Origin: Amborella trichopoda
Lineage: Eukaryota > Streptophyta > Magnoliopsida > Amborellales > Amborellaceae
Assembly (NCBI RefSeq): GCF_000471905.2
Contig: NW_006497023.1
Span: 2,543,807-2,607,806 of the forward strand
Reading direction: 5' to 3'
Length of the DNA stretch: 64,000 nucleotides
Below, piece after piece: positions 34,504 through 47,104 of this stretch (position 1 is the stretch's first letter; each line of letters opens with the position of its first letter). The translations under genes were made by a program, and so were the position numbers. The notes under the pieces are model-generated. The model was not told where the DNA came from. It ran no database searches and was given only the letters and a program-made list of their open reading frames with translations.

Positions 34504-36417
34504 AACAAAAGAAAAGGGAAGAACAAAAGGTATGCCATTCACATGGAAGAGAAAAGAGGCACTTAATTCAACGATCAAAGATTGTTATAAATATTAGCGA
34601 AAAGGCAAAAGGAGGGGATTCTATCACTATTGCTAGCAATTTAGGTACGAAGAATTACAAATAGAAATATCTGCTCATATGTCAAAGCTAAGCCTATAAT
34701 GGTCCTACTGCGCTCATTTGATCCCTTCTTTCAAAGCTGTTGCCTGGAGGAGTGCAAACTTTCTAACAAAAGGAGGATATTCCCCACGCTCCAACTGAGG
34801 TGAAAATGAGTCCTTTCCCACTCAGGGGCCACGATAATCAAGCTTTGCAAATCACCAATGTTACGTTCAATAATAGCCATGTCCTACTCATTTTCAAAAC
34901 AGGTGACCTCTTTAAATATCAAAGAACTTCCAAGGGAAAAATCTCAAAATCCGAGTGAACGAACTGATGCAAAAGCAAGGTAGTTCTAAGGTTTCCCAAG
35001 CGTGTTACCGCATAATCTATAATAGTCAAAGGCCGAGGAAAGAACCTTAGTAGAGGTTTGATGGAGGGATATTCCTCAATAGAAGCCGACTCTTCTAAAC
35101 ACATAACTTCCCGAGCTTGTCGAGCCATCTCAATCATTTCTTTTTTTAACAAGTCCGTGCAAGGAACGTCGAAGTCTAAGAGGTTGTCTATCAGCCTCTT
35201 TGACAAAGAGGAGAACATGATCAGCTCTAAGAGAGAAGCCCAGTTGAAGAGTTGATAATCGGCTCTAAGAAGATTGCATCTATTGTCTGCAATGACATTG
35301 CGTCAGTTGAGCATGGTGATTTGTGCATGGAAAGGCATCACAGCTTACGAAAAAACAAATCCTCCCTGAATGCACCAAATACAAGGATGAATAACTTGTC
35401 CCGAAAAGGAGGTGACTACAAAACCCGAGCCTACGATGGGTTCCCTTCGAAAAGGAACATGAGTCCCACTCTCAAGGTTGCAAGGGGAATCGATCGGTTG
35501 CCCATAATTATTAGATCATACTCACTCTCACCTCCAAAGATAGGAGGATGAGGAAAGGGATGCGATACATTCGTAGTAATAAGAGGCTCTTCGTCCTCAA
35601 TAACCATGAGGTCCCTGCCTAACGAAGCTTGTCTCTCGGAAGCTTGTCCCTGCTTGAAGAAGCTTGTCCCCCTCCTCAATCATCGAGAAGACATGTGTTG
35701 GGGGGGCATCAAATATCATTTTCTCACAGTCAAAGGCAAGACATCACCGTCTGCCACCAGGAGGGAATCGCCATCTCGCGATCAATCAAGGACCATCGAC
35801 GACCCGTGAACCAAGGCGTATTAATGCCTCGCTCTAGCCATCAACACGTGTCGCACATACGACCCTTGAAATCTGAACACGTAGCTTGACACTTATGATG
35901 TGGCCTGTTACCACGCATGTGGAGGGTGACCGATGGCCGTCCCACGACTCCTCACCTCCTCGATCGTTACAGTCTTCCAACCCTTCGGTTTCCTACCGAC
36001 ACTTGTGGATTTCCCTTCTCCCTGGTTTCCCACTTCAGCAATCCACCAAAGCTCACCGAAATTTCGCTAAAATTTTGGTGAACTTAATACAGCCCCTTCT
36101 CCTTCTCCTCCGACATCTAGAGAGCTGACAGAGCCCTTTGAGCTCCCTGCGACCTCCCCTTCAGCAGTAGAATGATTGGAGAAGCACTCGAACTCCGGTA
36201 GGACACCTCTACAAATTCTGTCAAGGCTAAGAGAGATCCTCTTCCTTACTCATAAAGCTTTGATGCTGGCTGAAAACTGTTCGCAATCTTGCTGTGAAGC
36301 TTCACATCTCTTGAAGTTCGTCAGAAAAATCCCTAAGGACCTTTCTCTACAAGTTTTGGCTGAGAATTGCTCACTTGAAAACCCTCGCTAAGAGCTTTGA
36401 CTCTCTCTATAAAGCCC
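34504..36417. other. T1 region with antisense ORF remnants
   Basis: Minus-strand frames of 99 codons (35218-34919) and 82 codons (35679-35431) have protein-like composition (for example PSIKPLLRFFPRPLTIIDYAVTRLG) but no domain I recognise. Their position corresponds to the antisense plant-mobile-domain ORF of T2. Text from 35880 to 36417 resembles 45640-46100 of T2 (CCTTCGGTTTCC-ACCGA). Confidence 0.4.
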
Positions 36418-36419
36418 TT

Positions 36420-36449
36420 TTACTATTTTACCCTTTGGTAAAATAGTAA
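36420..36449. other. Perfect 13-bp hairpin
   Basis: TTACTATTTTACC and GGTAAAATAGTAA are perfect inverted repeats separated by CTTT. T2 has only a decayed counterpart near 46075. It lies at the start of the non-coding 3' part of T1. Confidence 0.85.
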
Positions 36450-36929
36450 TGTGGGGTTTCTCCCCCTTTTATACCCTGTAGTACCGGAGACTGCCCCCGA
36501 CAAACTCAGAATGACGCTCCAATCCCCATCTCTTAAAGGTGATAAGGCAAGGCCTGGGCTGCCAAACCCGACACTTGAAGCAACATCACAATGCGCCTCG
36601 TCAAGATTTCGTCCAGGGGACTAGCACCACATGCTTTGTTCAGAAGAATTTCACCGCGCATCTCATCCAAGGACTACCAATGAGCGCTTTGTCAGGAGGC
36701 TATTACCGCGTGCCCTGTCAAGGAGTTATCGCCCTGCGTTCGGCTAAGGGCTACTGCCGCGAGCTTCACTATGGGACCAGACGTCATCATTTTGTCTAAT
36801 GCTACATACGGAGGCGTTGGCTCTCCCCTCTAGACCATCGGCCCATATCCTCAGGAAGTTCATTCCCTACACCACTACCTCGCCCCTCAGCGAACCCAGT
36901 TTCTGGTAATGGCTCTATTCCCCATGGGT

Positions 36930-37440
36930 CGCATCACCATGGTTCGTGCTGCATGATCTTAAATTGCATCACCATGGTCTACGCTGCATGACCTTAAACT
37001 GCATCGCCATGGTCTGCGCGGCACGACCTTACATTACATTGTCATGGTTTGCACTGCATGACCTTAAACTGCATCATCACGATCTACGCTGCATGACCTT
37101 AAACTGCATCACCATGGTCCATGCTGCATAACCTTAAACTGTATCGCCATGGTCTGCGATGCATGACCTTAAACTGCATCGTTATGGTCTGCGTTGCATG
37201 ACCTTAAATTGCATCGCCATTGTCTATGCTGCAAGACCTTAAACCACATCGCCATGGTCTGCGCTACAAGACCTTGAACCGCATCACCATGGTCTGCACC
37301 GCATGACCTTAAACTGCATCGCTATGTCTGCACTGCATGACCTTAAACTGCATCGCCATGGTCTGCGCTGCATGACCTTAAACTGCATCATCATGGTCCG
37401 CGCTGCATGAACTTAAACTACATAGCCATAGTCCTTGTCT
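36930..37440. repeat. 35-bp tandem array
   Basis: About 14 copies of a unit with GCATGACCTTAAACTGCATC followed by GCCATGGTCTGCGCT. Degenerate copies continue to about 37740 and again at 38085-38310. T2 carries a related 61-bp array. Confidence 0.92.
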
Positions 37441-37739
37441 CACTACTCAAAATTGTATCACCACAGTCCAAACTATACGACCTTAAACTATAGCGGAGGT
37501 CTAGTTGCACGACCTCAAACTGCAAAGTCCTTGTCACATGACTTTAAACTTATGACCATGGTCAAGCTGTGTTACCTTAAACCATAGTGCACGTTCTGAC
37601 TGCATGATGTTAAAAGGCTTAGCACCACGGTCCAAACTATATGACCCTAAAATATGGCGGAGATCTAGTTACATGACCACAAACTGAATGGTCTTAGCAG
37701 TATGACTTTAAACTGCACAGTTATGGTCCGCGTGCCTAA

Positions 37740-39340
37740 TGGTCCATATGCATAAGTCCAACTAGACCCCTAATGGAGTTAGATGCATGTAAGGGTCGTA
37801 CTCATCCTATCATCTCCAGAGAGTTAGAGACATTCTTCCTTCAACCCACGAGGGGATCCGTGCCCTGACCTCTCAGAGTTCCATGCACACCGATATTCAT
37901 TATCCCCATGGAGTCACACCGGCCCTCCTAATCCTAACTGAAGCCTTTCCCGTTGACTACCCCTCGTAAGGTCACTACGTTCATCTACATCTCTTTACAT
38001 GTGGATATCCTTAACTATCTTTATCCCTAGGGAGTCAGATTGTTAGCCACGTACCTACCCCCCATACAACCCTACTACATGGCAACTCATACACAGTCCA
38101 TGCTGCATGACCAAAAACTGAAGAGCCATGGTCCAAACTATATGACCATAAATTATAGCGGAGGTCTAGTCGTACGACCTTAAATTCCACGATCTCAGTT
38201 GCATGAATTTAAATTGTGTAACCATGGTCCAAGCAATATGACCTTAAACCATAGTGCATGTCGTGGCCGCATGACGTCAAACTGCTTTGCCGAAGTTCAG
38301 GAGGCACGACCTTAAAGACGTCCCATGTGCGCGCACACTCCCTTTTTGCGTACATCTTCATGCACGTCTTCCCTAACCAGCCTATTGATGTGCGCATACC
38401 CTCTTCTTCTTCTCTCTAGTGAGTCTACATATGTGCATAAACCCTTCACATGCATCACCACACACGTCTTCCTCAGCCGGCCCATTTGTGTGTGTGGGCC
38501 ACCTACACCACTTTCATTACCTCCCCAGTGAGTCTACTTACGTGCACACCCCCTTTACATGCATCACGACACACGTCTTCCCTAGCTGGCCCATTTGTGT
38601 GGGAGGGCTATCGTCACCATCTCTCATCTCATTCTCCAAAGTCTTACCCATGCTCACCAAACGGCAAGACATCTCGTCGCCAGCTAATGGGTCATCACTT
38701 TTCACCTACCACCCAATCAAATCTCTACAGACAACTTCATGCCACCTTCCCAAGTGAGTCAAACTCACCCCCACACTCACTCTATGGCCGCTACAGACTG
38801 CAGCTCCTTATCGCTACGGTCCAACTGTATGACTCTAAAACTATAGTTCACGTTCTGGCCGCATGATGTTAAAAGGCTTCACATAGGTCTCGAAGGCACA
38901 ACCTTAAAACACGCCTTCTCTCAAAAAAAAGGGCATGGTGTACACCTGAACAAGGGAACGCGATGAGTAAAAATGACGGATGGGCATGGTCACGAAACCA
39001 TGAGTAAGAGAGTTCCGTGGAAAAATAAACCCAAGCATCCAGAAAAAATGGATGAAAAGGGTGGACATGACCACAAAGTCATGTGTAAAAGAGCTTGAAA
39101 ATAATGGAAGTTGGTGAAAGCCGTCTCCACGACGCCACTTTCCCTATTCAAGTGAAAACCCATGAAAGGGCGCTTTGATCGACACGCTTTGATCGACAAA
39201 GCAGGTTCACGTACTTCTACAATCTTAGCCGACTCTTCAGCAATCCATAACTCATCAGGGAGTGAGAGCCCCTTAAGATCTCCCCAGTTTCAACAGCTCG
39301 CCAGGGAGTGAGAGCCTCAAAAGATTTCCCTAGTTCAACA
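37740..39340. other. T1 non-coding 3' region
   Basis: No coding feature is supported. It holds degenerate 35-bp units, two or three copies of a CCAGTGAGTCTAC-type stretch with ACACGTCTTCCCTAGC (38340-38600), and GAGTAAAAATGACGGATGGG (38965-38984), which recurs at 48741-48760 of T2. Two copies of a CAGGGAGTGAGAGCC motif lie at 39250-39320. Confidence 0.6.
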
Positions 39341-40640
39341 ACAACAGAAGTCCTTGAGGGTGAGGATGATGACAAAAAGATCCCTTTAGAAATGCGAAGG
39401 GCCATTACAAAGGCAAGAGACTAACATGGCTAGCGTTGCTACAGGATTCAGGGTACATCTCGCTAAAGCCCTCTAGCCAGCAGGGGACCAAACTTTCGAA
39501 CGGGCCAGAAGCCCCTGAATAAACTCTGTTAGACGAGACCTACTGGGATACCCTGCACATCAAAGGCAAACCTAGTGTAGCAGCAGTGCCGACCAGAGGT
39601 TCGTACCATTTGGCCTAAAAAAAAAAGGTCTGGTTCTGTACAAGGAGGTCTTGACAAAGGCCTCATGCTCCAGAACCATAGAGAGTCCTTGAGGGTAAGG
39701 ATGATGACGAAAAGAACTGTCCATAAATGCAAAGGGCCATTACGAAGGCAAGAGACTGACAAGGCTAGGGTTGGTGCAGGATTCAGGTTACCTCTCACCA
39801 AAGCCCTCTAGCTAATAGGGGACCAAACTTTTGGACAAGACAGAAGCCCCCAACTGGACTCCGCTAGATGGGACCTACAGGGATACCCTCTCATCAAAGG
39901 AAAACCTGGCGTAGTAACATAGCCAACCAGAAGTTTGTAGCATTTGGCCTTAAAAAAAAAGGCCTGGTTCTGTATGAGGAGGTCTTGACAAAGGCCTCAT
40001 GCTCCAGAACCATAAAAAGCCCTTGAGGGTGAGGATGATGACGAAACGATCCCTCCAGAAATGCTAAGGGCCATTACGAAGGAAAGAGATTGACATGGCC
40101 AGGGTTGCCGCATGATTCAGGGTATGTCTTGCCAAAGCCCTCTAGCCAGCAAGGGACCAAACTTTCGGACGGGCCAAAAGCCCCCGACTGGACTTTGTTA
40201 GACGGAACCTACAGGGATACCTTGCACATCAAAGCCAAACCTGGGGTAGCAGCAATGCCGACAAGAGAATCACAGAGAGTCCTTGAGGGTGAGAATGATA
40301 ACGAAAAGATCCCTCCAAAAATGATAAGGACCATCACGAAGGCAAGAGACTGACAAGGCTAGGGTTGCCACAGGATTCAAGGTACGTCTCGTCGAAGCCC
40401 TCTAGCCAGCAGGGGATCAGACTTTTTGATGGGCCAGAAGCCCCCAAATGGACTCCACTAGACAGGGCCTACAAGGATACCCTACACATCAAAGGCAAAC
40501 CTGGTGTAGCATCAGGGCCGACAAAAGGTTCATAGCATTTGGCCTTAAAAAAGGCCTGGTTTTGTACGAGGAGGTCTTGACAAAGGCATCATGCTCTAGA
40601 ACCACATATAGTCTCTTGAGGGTGCAAACTCTATAAATAT
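39340..40640. repeat. 335-bp tandem repeat
   Basis: TCCTTGAGGGTGAGGATGAT-type starts occur at 39351, 39686, 40020, 40280 and about 40612, giving periods of 335, 334, 260 and 332. Each unit includes GCCATTACGAAGGCAAGAG, CCCTCTAGCCAGCAGGGGAC and a run of A before GGCCTGGTTCTGTA. The 260-bp unit lacks about 75 bases at its end. Confidence 0.9.
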
Positions 40641-41967
40641 CCCTCAAACTTCTCGAATGATTGCACTTCTTGATTCTTTTGAAGCACAACATTCGGTGGG
40701 CCATTCTTTTGGAAGGTATTTTCCATCAACCTGAGGCCCCCACTGAATAAAGACCTAACAAGTAGTGGAAATTTTGATAGTCTCATGATAGCCCCTAAAC
40801 TAGTCAGGATCTTCATGAGATCTCTCAAAGGTCCCCTGTCAAGTCTAAGGTAGTGCAAATTGAGAAACAATTCCAACACAATCGGCCTCTAGCACCCTAA
40901 AAGGGACCCTTATAACTAGAGGTACATTTTTCTTCATCTCAAATTGTTGTGGACGACCACCATTAGATACAACACGGTTGAAAACCCTCAAGGGTGGAGT
41001 TTCAGGCCAAATGGACACCCCAAGAAGAAGTTATAGGTGAAAGAGCGAAACAAAGGGAGCCGCACGCTATTCTCGTGCGGCCACCCTACAACACTACACC
41101 ATTAAAGGGAGAGTCATGACCATTGACTTTTGACACTCATATCTCGACCGTCCCACGTCAGATTGTGCTCAAATTTGGTGAGCATGTTCGTCTAGTCAAG
41201 ACGAGCGATTCGGTATGTGCCACGTCCGTGATGATACCATAGCGTGAAGACAAGCTAGAGAGAAGTTGCTGATCTGTGAAGAAAGTGCAAGAAATTCTCC
41301 AGCATCGTGCCTCACTCGAGTGTCCAAATCACGCCACTCGAGAGCCCGATCGATGCAAGACCAATTCCATTGCATGCGTAACGTCTAGGGCCATCTCTGT
41401 CCAGAACGTCGTACATGATGAACGTTTAGATTCTGCACACAAAACCGACAAACAGACTACAAATTCCCATCGCCGAAATCCTTGATTACGGCCAAATTTC
41501 CAAACTTGCAAAATCTTCATTTGGCCACTAAATGGGAGTTTGGTGCCCTATGATCGTAGTGGCATGCTCAGTGTGATTCAACAAAGAAAACATAGAAAAA
41601 CATTAAGGAACGAATACATTATTGATTCAAAGTTTCAAGATCTACTCAAAATTCAAGTCACTTGATCGTGCACCAAAAACACGATCCATGGCTCAAAGTT
41701 GGTATCAAATCGATCGCCATACCTAGCCCTACATGAAAACAATCATCTTACGATCCACTGGGCATTAGAACAACCCCGAATCAGCAATACAAGCACACGC
41801 AAGTCCTAAGGCAGCACAAGGATTGTTCTGGAGTTCCACGACTTGTTAGGAAGGAGCAAATCTATCATTTTGTACCTTATTTTCTTATTTATTTTTAATT
41901 AATTTAATCTTAAATTTCAACAATTAGGGTTAATTTTGATCATCCACTCATGTTTGGGGAACACTCC

Positions 41968-41977
41968 TATATATACG
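41968..41977 (+). promoter_or_regulatory. TATA box of the C3 LTR
   Basis: TATATATACG follows CAATTAGGGTTAATTTTGAT and CACTCATGTTTGGGG, the same U3 block as in the other copies. Confidence 0.6.
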
Positions 41978-42139
41978 TACCGCCATTGTACACAGAAAAA
42001 AAGAGAGAAGGCAAACACATACACACACAAGAGAGAGTTTCACTTAATACAAGTTTCTCTTTCTTACAATTGTATTGCTATGCTTGAGAGAGAGGGTGAG
42101 GTGAGAGAGACTTTCAACCAGTACATCTAGGGTTGAGGT

Positions 42140-42700
42140 TAATCTTCTCTCTCTTCTTTTTTGTTTCTTCTTCTCTCTCCCTTCTCCCCTCTCTCCTCCC
42201 TCTTCTTCGTCTGACTCCCTCGTGAAGGTTGTGCATGGCAATGGCAGTGTCATGCATGCCTCTCCCTTGGTCTCACAGGTCGCGCATGCACGATGGAAGC
42301 ACCATGTGCGAGTCTCCCTCCCCTCCTTCTCGTTTGTCGCTTTCTCTCAGTGAATTCTGTAGATGGTGCTGCCCATCACTGCCCACAGACGTAGCTTTGA
42401 TGTCTCGATGAAGAACCTAGATGACGAAGTTTGTTGCTGCCTGAATGAGTCTCCCTCTGCCATGCATCTAATGTAGACGGCGATACCTAATGCCGCCTGC
42501 TAGAGGCCCTGGCAACACCATCACCATTTGTGAGATTCCTCTGTGCGTCTGGTGCCTATCATCATTTCCCCTGCGCCCCACGCCTATCGTCGTGTGACCT
42601 AGGAGAAGCCATCGTCATGTGCCTTGTCAGGAGCTAGGGTCATCCATAAGGGATGTGCCGCCTCCTTGCATTGCCCCACCGCGATGTCCATTAATGTACG
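42140..42700. repeat. CT tract and irregular hairpin units of C3
   Basis: After a CT tract (42140-42215) come units such as GACGGCGATACCTAATGCCG and GGTGCTGCCCATCACTGCC with internal dyads. They are more degraded than in C2 and C4. Confidence 0.55.
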
Positions 42701-43329
42701 GCTTTCCCCTTCTCTTCACCGTCTCGTTCTTTTCTCTCCACCTCTTTTTCTTCTCACTTGACTAAAGGTGGGCTTAGATTAGCACCGCCGTTTCGACCTT
42801 GGTTTCAAGTAGTATTGTCGTCATGCTAGTCCTTAAACCATGCTCGTCTTGCTACCACTCCGAGTCGGCAACTTTTGGCCGTCATGCTAGTCTCGCCCTT
42901 CTGTCAAGTTCTCTTCTCCTTTCTACCTTTCGTCTAACCTTGTACTTCATCTCCTTCTCCCACGAATGTGCATTGCCCTAAGACAAGGGTGGGTCCTTTT
43001 CGATGCACTTGTCCTACAAATTAACTATAGAACTGTTGTGCAAAAAAGTAGGAGGATTACAGATCAAGGGAGGCAATTCTAAACTAGCTCCAGCAGCTAG
43101 GGGACCTTCTTCGTGATCTAAGAGGGAGCTCATGTGAGCCAACCCGAGTAAGTCCCAAACCCACTAAAAATTCTTCTCTCATTGGTTGGTATACCTTCCC
43201 TTGCCTTCGTGTAAGGTTTCGAGAGAGCGATCTCAAGTCCCAAGTCCACTAGAGACTCGAGACACATGCCACCAAATCACCTAGATCTGAAGGGTGAGAT
43301 CGGGGCACCTAATCACATGCGTCCAACCC

Positions 43330-43880
43330 TGGAGATGATGTAAAAAGCTGCCCAGATCAATCTGATGAGGGGAACGACATTAAAAGCCCCCCATCGTCTG
43401 ACCCTTCTCTTGCTTCTTCTTCTACTTCTCATTCTTCCTTGTCTATGTCTGGACTTTGAGGCTCTCAATAGAGAATTTGTGGGATCAAACATAACTAACA
43501 GTCGTTAACGCCCTAGCGGCTTGAGCCAAAGCACACCCGCCTTCCTCAAAGAAGCACAAAAAGTTGAAGCCAAAGAAAACCCAGTGGCCCCTTGAGGCCG
43601 ACTTTGTGCAAAGACTGAAAGAGTCAAGGGGGCAAATTTTCTGCTCTCAAGAAGCTTGCCACATGGTGCAAATCTTAGGAGCAACACCCAACACGGGGTA
43701 GATAAATCTTAGATCGGGGAGGACGTTGCAACCTCCACTGCAAAAGTTGAACACCTTGTAATTCTCTAGTCCGCCACTGCCCCCTAATCCAAAGACTAAT
43801 ATGTCTATCTTACAACTTCCTGGGCTCCTTCCCCAATTCATCAATGAAAGCACGGTCGATGAAGCTCCCAACCTGAAACA
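43330..43880 (+). pseudogene. T2 gag-protease spacer remnant
   Basis: GATGATGTAAAAAGCTGCCC, GACCCTTCTCTTGCTTCTTC and GCTTGCCACATGGTGCAAATC correspond in order to 32390-32760 of T1. Stops are frequent and no domain is visible. Confidence 0.6.
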
Positions 43881-43884
43881 GGAC

Positions 43885-45170
43885 TCACCGCATGTTTAAA
43901 GAGTCATTCCCAAATAAAACCTGAGCTTTCCTTGCGGTATGGAAGATAGCCCTTTGGATGGTAATCCTCATCAAGAAAGGCCATAGTTTATCTCCTGAGC
44001 CCTGGTGCTTGACATAAATGTCAGGGAAATAGGCCCCTAGCCACCCGTACACATAATGCACGGGGAAGGGAGTTTTAAAATCCTCGGGAAATGCCTCTCC
44101 TCCTACAATGTCATTCCCTCCCTCATTGCCCTTGTAGGCCTTTCCACAGGAGATGGTCCCCAAGCCATGGTATATGTTGCACAAGACTAGCTGAGTAATG
44201 GCATACTCGTGCCCTATGGCCATGCCACAGGGCACATACAATATGCCTGGACGAATGTCGTCCGCCCACCTAGGGAGTACGAACTTGCACAAAAATAAGG
44301 CAAGATACGTGGCTAAGAAGACACAGTCATCGCTGGCCGTGGACTGAGTCACGGGAGGCATCCCCTTCACAACTGCCTTCCCTTTTCCCTTCGGAGTACC
44401 CTAACCACCTTCGGGATAATCCCCACAAAAGAATTTCACCCATTTCGTGAAGGTGACCTAACCATTGCTTTACTAGGCGGCAATCAATTGGTAAGCCTCA
44501 AATATCTTTTGGAGACTGACAGGCGGCTCTTCTTCCCCCAAGTTACCACCGAAGATGACCGAGTTTGGGGGCACGAACTCGTCGTACATTCCCTTGGTCA
44601 TAGGAAGGCCCCCAATAAAATAAAAATCTAGCAAAGAGTTCCTGCTTCCCCATGCCCAAGAAGCCAGGTATTGCTAACGTGGCTCCATGTCTCTAATAAT
44701 ACCTTTATAGTATTGGGCTTCCCGAACACTGGAACGCTGCTAATAGTGAAGCACGTTCAAGGGTTTTCTATACGACCCCAACCCCTTGGCATTCCAAGAA
44801 GAGTATCCCTTCAAGTATTGGTGCTCCCCCTGAATTTGGAGGCCTTTTGCCGACCACATTAGTAGCCCCTTGGCCTGTACCATTCATTTCCCTAAGGTAG
44901 GCAAGTTCTCACCAGAAGCTATGTTCCTATGCATGCAATGAAGAACTACCATCCCTTATTCAATACTGACGTTGCCATCATTACCCTTGAATACTTCAAA
45001 ATGAACAGGGTCAGTAATGAAAGTAACACTGAGAGGCCAGTCTGGTTCGCATACTGGCTTCATTAGCCAAATGGTCTTCCTCGTTGATAAAGCCTCACCG
45101 GTAAACTTATAGTACCGACCTCTCATCCTCTCGGGAGACTTTTCACAACAGAAATTCGGTAAGAAGAACC
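43885..45170 (-). pseudogene. Plant mobile domain (PMD/MAIN-like) ORF, antisense in T2
   Basis: The minus strand reads FTGEALSTRKTIWL (about 45110), then PPNSVIFGGNLGEEEPPVS, then TFTKWVKFFCGDYPEGG, and an uninterrupted 161-codon end (44370-43885) with DDCVFLATYLALFLCKFVLP, DDIRPGILYVPCGMAIG and LVLCNIYHGLGTI. The last block matches the aminotransferase-like plant mobile domain, found in MAIN-like plant proteins and carried by some Tat-group and Mutator elements. Stops near 44470 and upstream break it. Function in elements is unknown. It runs against the element, as described for antisense extra ORFs in Tat-type retrotransposons. Confidence 0.72.
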
Positions 45171-45189
45171 ATCCATTATAAAGCGCTTA

Positions 45190-45620
45190 GTGGTTTACAC
45201 CCAAAAATTTGCTAAGGCACTAGATCAGCGCCAGCTGAGTTTGCCAACACTTGGCGCCAATTATGCATCTTAAATTCCTAGCACCGGCTGTGCCAGCTAA
45301 TCCTTAGCGCCGGTTGTCTCCATTAAACCTTCGCGCTAGCTGTGTCTACAAACCCTAACCGTCAGTTGAATCTATCAAAGCTTAGCATCGGTTGAGTTTG
45401 TCAACACTTAGTGCCAGTTGAGGTTGTCAATGCCCAACGCCAATTACGTTTGCCAACGTCTAGGGCTGGCTGTATTCAGTTCTCTCACATGTGCCACGGA
45501 TTCTACACGTGTCACCTCGAGCTCTGTTATGCCAGCTGACAACCATTGTCATGTCCTTCAATGCTGTCTAACACACGAGCGAGTGCCAACTGTCACCACG
45601 TCTCGCTGCTGTGCCTGACA
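45190..45620. repeat. Degenerate 26-27-bp repeat
   Basis: About ten copies of CTTAGCGCCGGTTG followed by TGTTTGTCAACA-like text. The core TAGCGCCG-CTGTG recurs at 46310-46610 and in the minisatellite of C4. Confidence 0.7.
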
Positions 45621-45639
45621 CATGAATGACGTAACCGTA

Positions 45640-46310
45640 CACACTGCTTGCGATAGTCTACCTTCAGTAATCGTTCATTTCCCTGGACCCTTCGGTTTCC
45701 ACCGAAAAACCTTTGCAACTTTCCCTAAGTTGTCAAGAAACCACTTATGTCCATCGGAAAACTCCCAAACCACATGGAAAGCACATTGATGCACTTCCTG
45801 CCTCTCTAATGCAAAAAATCACGAATAGAGCTCTCCTATTTCCTGAAAAACAGCCTGCAGAACTCTCTTTTCTTTCTCCTTTTCTTGTAAACTTCACCAT
45901 ATCCCTGGCAGAGCTCTTGCTTCCCAAAACCTTCCCTGTTAGACCCTCACTGGAATGCCACTGTCTGTCAAAAAACCTTCCCTGCAAAACTTTTGCTGGA
46001 AACGTTTACTGCTTGCTGGAACTTCTACCGAGTACCTTCTGCTCACTACTAAAGAAATTTTTTGTTTAAGTTTGTTTACCTTTGGTGAAAAGTGAAGAAA
46101 ATGGGATTTTATCCCCTATAGCCAACGCTACCCTCAAATGCCCGTCACAAACTAGGAATTTCAGTCGCGTCTAAGGAAAGTCAAGCGACGATGAGCCGGG
46201 TCGGACTTTGACCCAAGGCACCAGGCAACTCTCTTCGCCGCCTAAAAAATTCCAATGAACAAGCTGGACTGGGTCGGGCGTCGACCCGAGGTTCGAGGCA
46301 ACTCTCATTG
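45640..46310. other. T2 non-coding stretch
   Basis: No gene is supported. It resembles 35930-36480 of T1 (CCCTTCGGTTTCCACCGA, then CTTTGGTGAAAAGTGAAG, then GGGATTTTATCCCC). The plus-strand frame of 118 codons at 45713 has no recognised domain. Confidence 0.5.
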
Positions 46311-46620
46311 CCACCCGAAACCTAACGCCAGCTGTGCCGTCGAAGCTACCTAGCACGGGATGTATTTCACCAACCACAGCATCGACTGTCACCAAGCGAT
46401 AGCACAGCCCCTGCTGTGTGTCTAGCAACTTAGCATTGACTGTGTTCAAGCAATAGCATGGGCCGTCCTCAGCGTCGACTGTGTTTCTAACAATCCAGTG
46501 CTGGCTGACTGGTTATGAAGTAGTGTTGGCCATTTTCAGTGCCGATTACGAAGACTCATCACCTACTGAGCACTCTCAAGAAATAAGGGTTGCTGCACCT
46601 GACGCCGGCTCTATTTCAAG
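46310..46620. repeat. Irregular repeat with a TAGCATTGACTGTG core
   Basis: Several variants such as CTTAGCATTGACTGTGTTC and CTCAGCGTCGACTGTGTTT occur in about 300 bases, related to the 45.2 kb repeat and the C4 minisatellite. Confidence 0.6.
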
Positions 46621-47104
46621 CTGCCTATTATCGCCTACTCTAGGCCGAAGCTTTGTATGTCCTATCCCTATCCTCAGTAGAGTTAAACCTAGGCCGTTGC
46701 ACCCAAACCGTGATCTATCATCCCCAATGGATTCAGAAGCAGGCCACTGTCCCTCATCCCCATAGGAGTCACGCCCATACTATAGCTCATTATGCCCAGC
46801 AGAGTTAGGGTCACTCTTACCTCTTCAATTGCCAGTGGATTTGTTTCACACCAAGCTATCTTATCCCTAGGGAGTTGGCTTACCCATCATAAGTCAATTC
46901 TCCATAGAGTATCATCTTTCACCCCAAGGAGTCATGCTTGGCCCTTTAATCCCCAGTGAAGTCCGTTTCTGTTCGCCATCCCTCATTGGGCAACCATCTC
47001 CATCTGAGCCCTCTGCTTGTGTATGGCCCGAATCATTTACCCCTAGAGAGTTGGATTGCCATCCACAGACCTATTCCCCATGGAGCTCAACCTACTTGGC
47101 GACC

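Larger units (their letters stand above)
30497..43316 (+). mobile_element. T1: Tat-like unit without RT or integrase, ending in LTR C3
   Basis: Gag and protease of Tat/Ogre type are followed by coding-like and antisense remnants, a long non-coding part with tandem repeats, and a C-family LTR. Plant Tat elements are known for a long, repeat-bearing region between pol and the 3' LTR. No RT, RNase H or integrase motif was found, so it was either deleted or belonged to a non-autonomous family. Assigning the LTR to this unit rests on position and on the same order in T2. Confidence 0.6.
40740..43316 (+). mobile_element. C3: C-family LTR
   Basis: Collinear with C1 and C4 from CTCTAGCACCCTAAAAGGG through GTGCGGCCACCCT, the TATA box, the CT tract, minisatellite, GACTAAAGGTGGGCTTAG and GATCTAAGAGGG to GATCGGGGCACCTAAT. 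The left edge is approximate: similarity to C4 starts at about 40740. The right edge is taken where T2 gag-spacer text begins shortly after. It may be shared by T1 and T2. Confidence 0.65.

Noticed and set aside
36930..37440. CRISPR-like array
   Set aside because: Units are contiguous diverged tandem repeats without unique spacers, and the DNA is of plant type. The same holds for 15256-15780 and 60120-60670.
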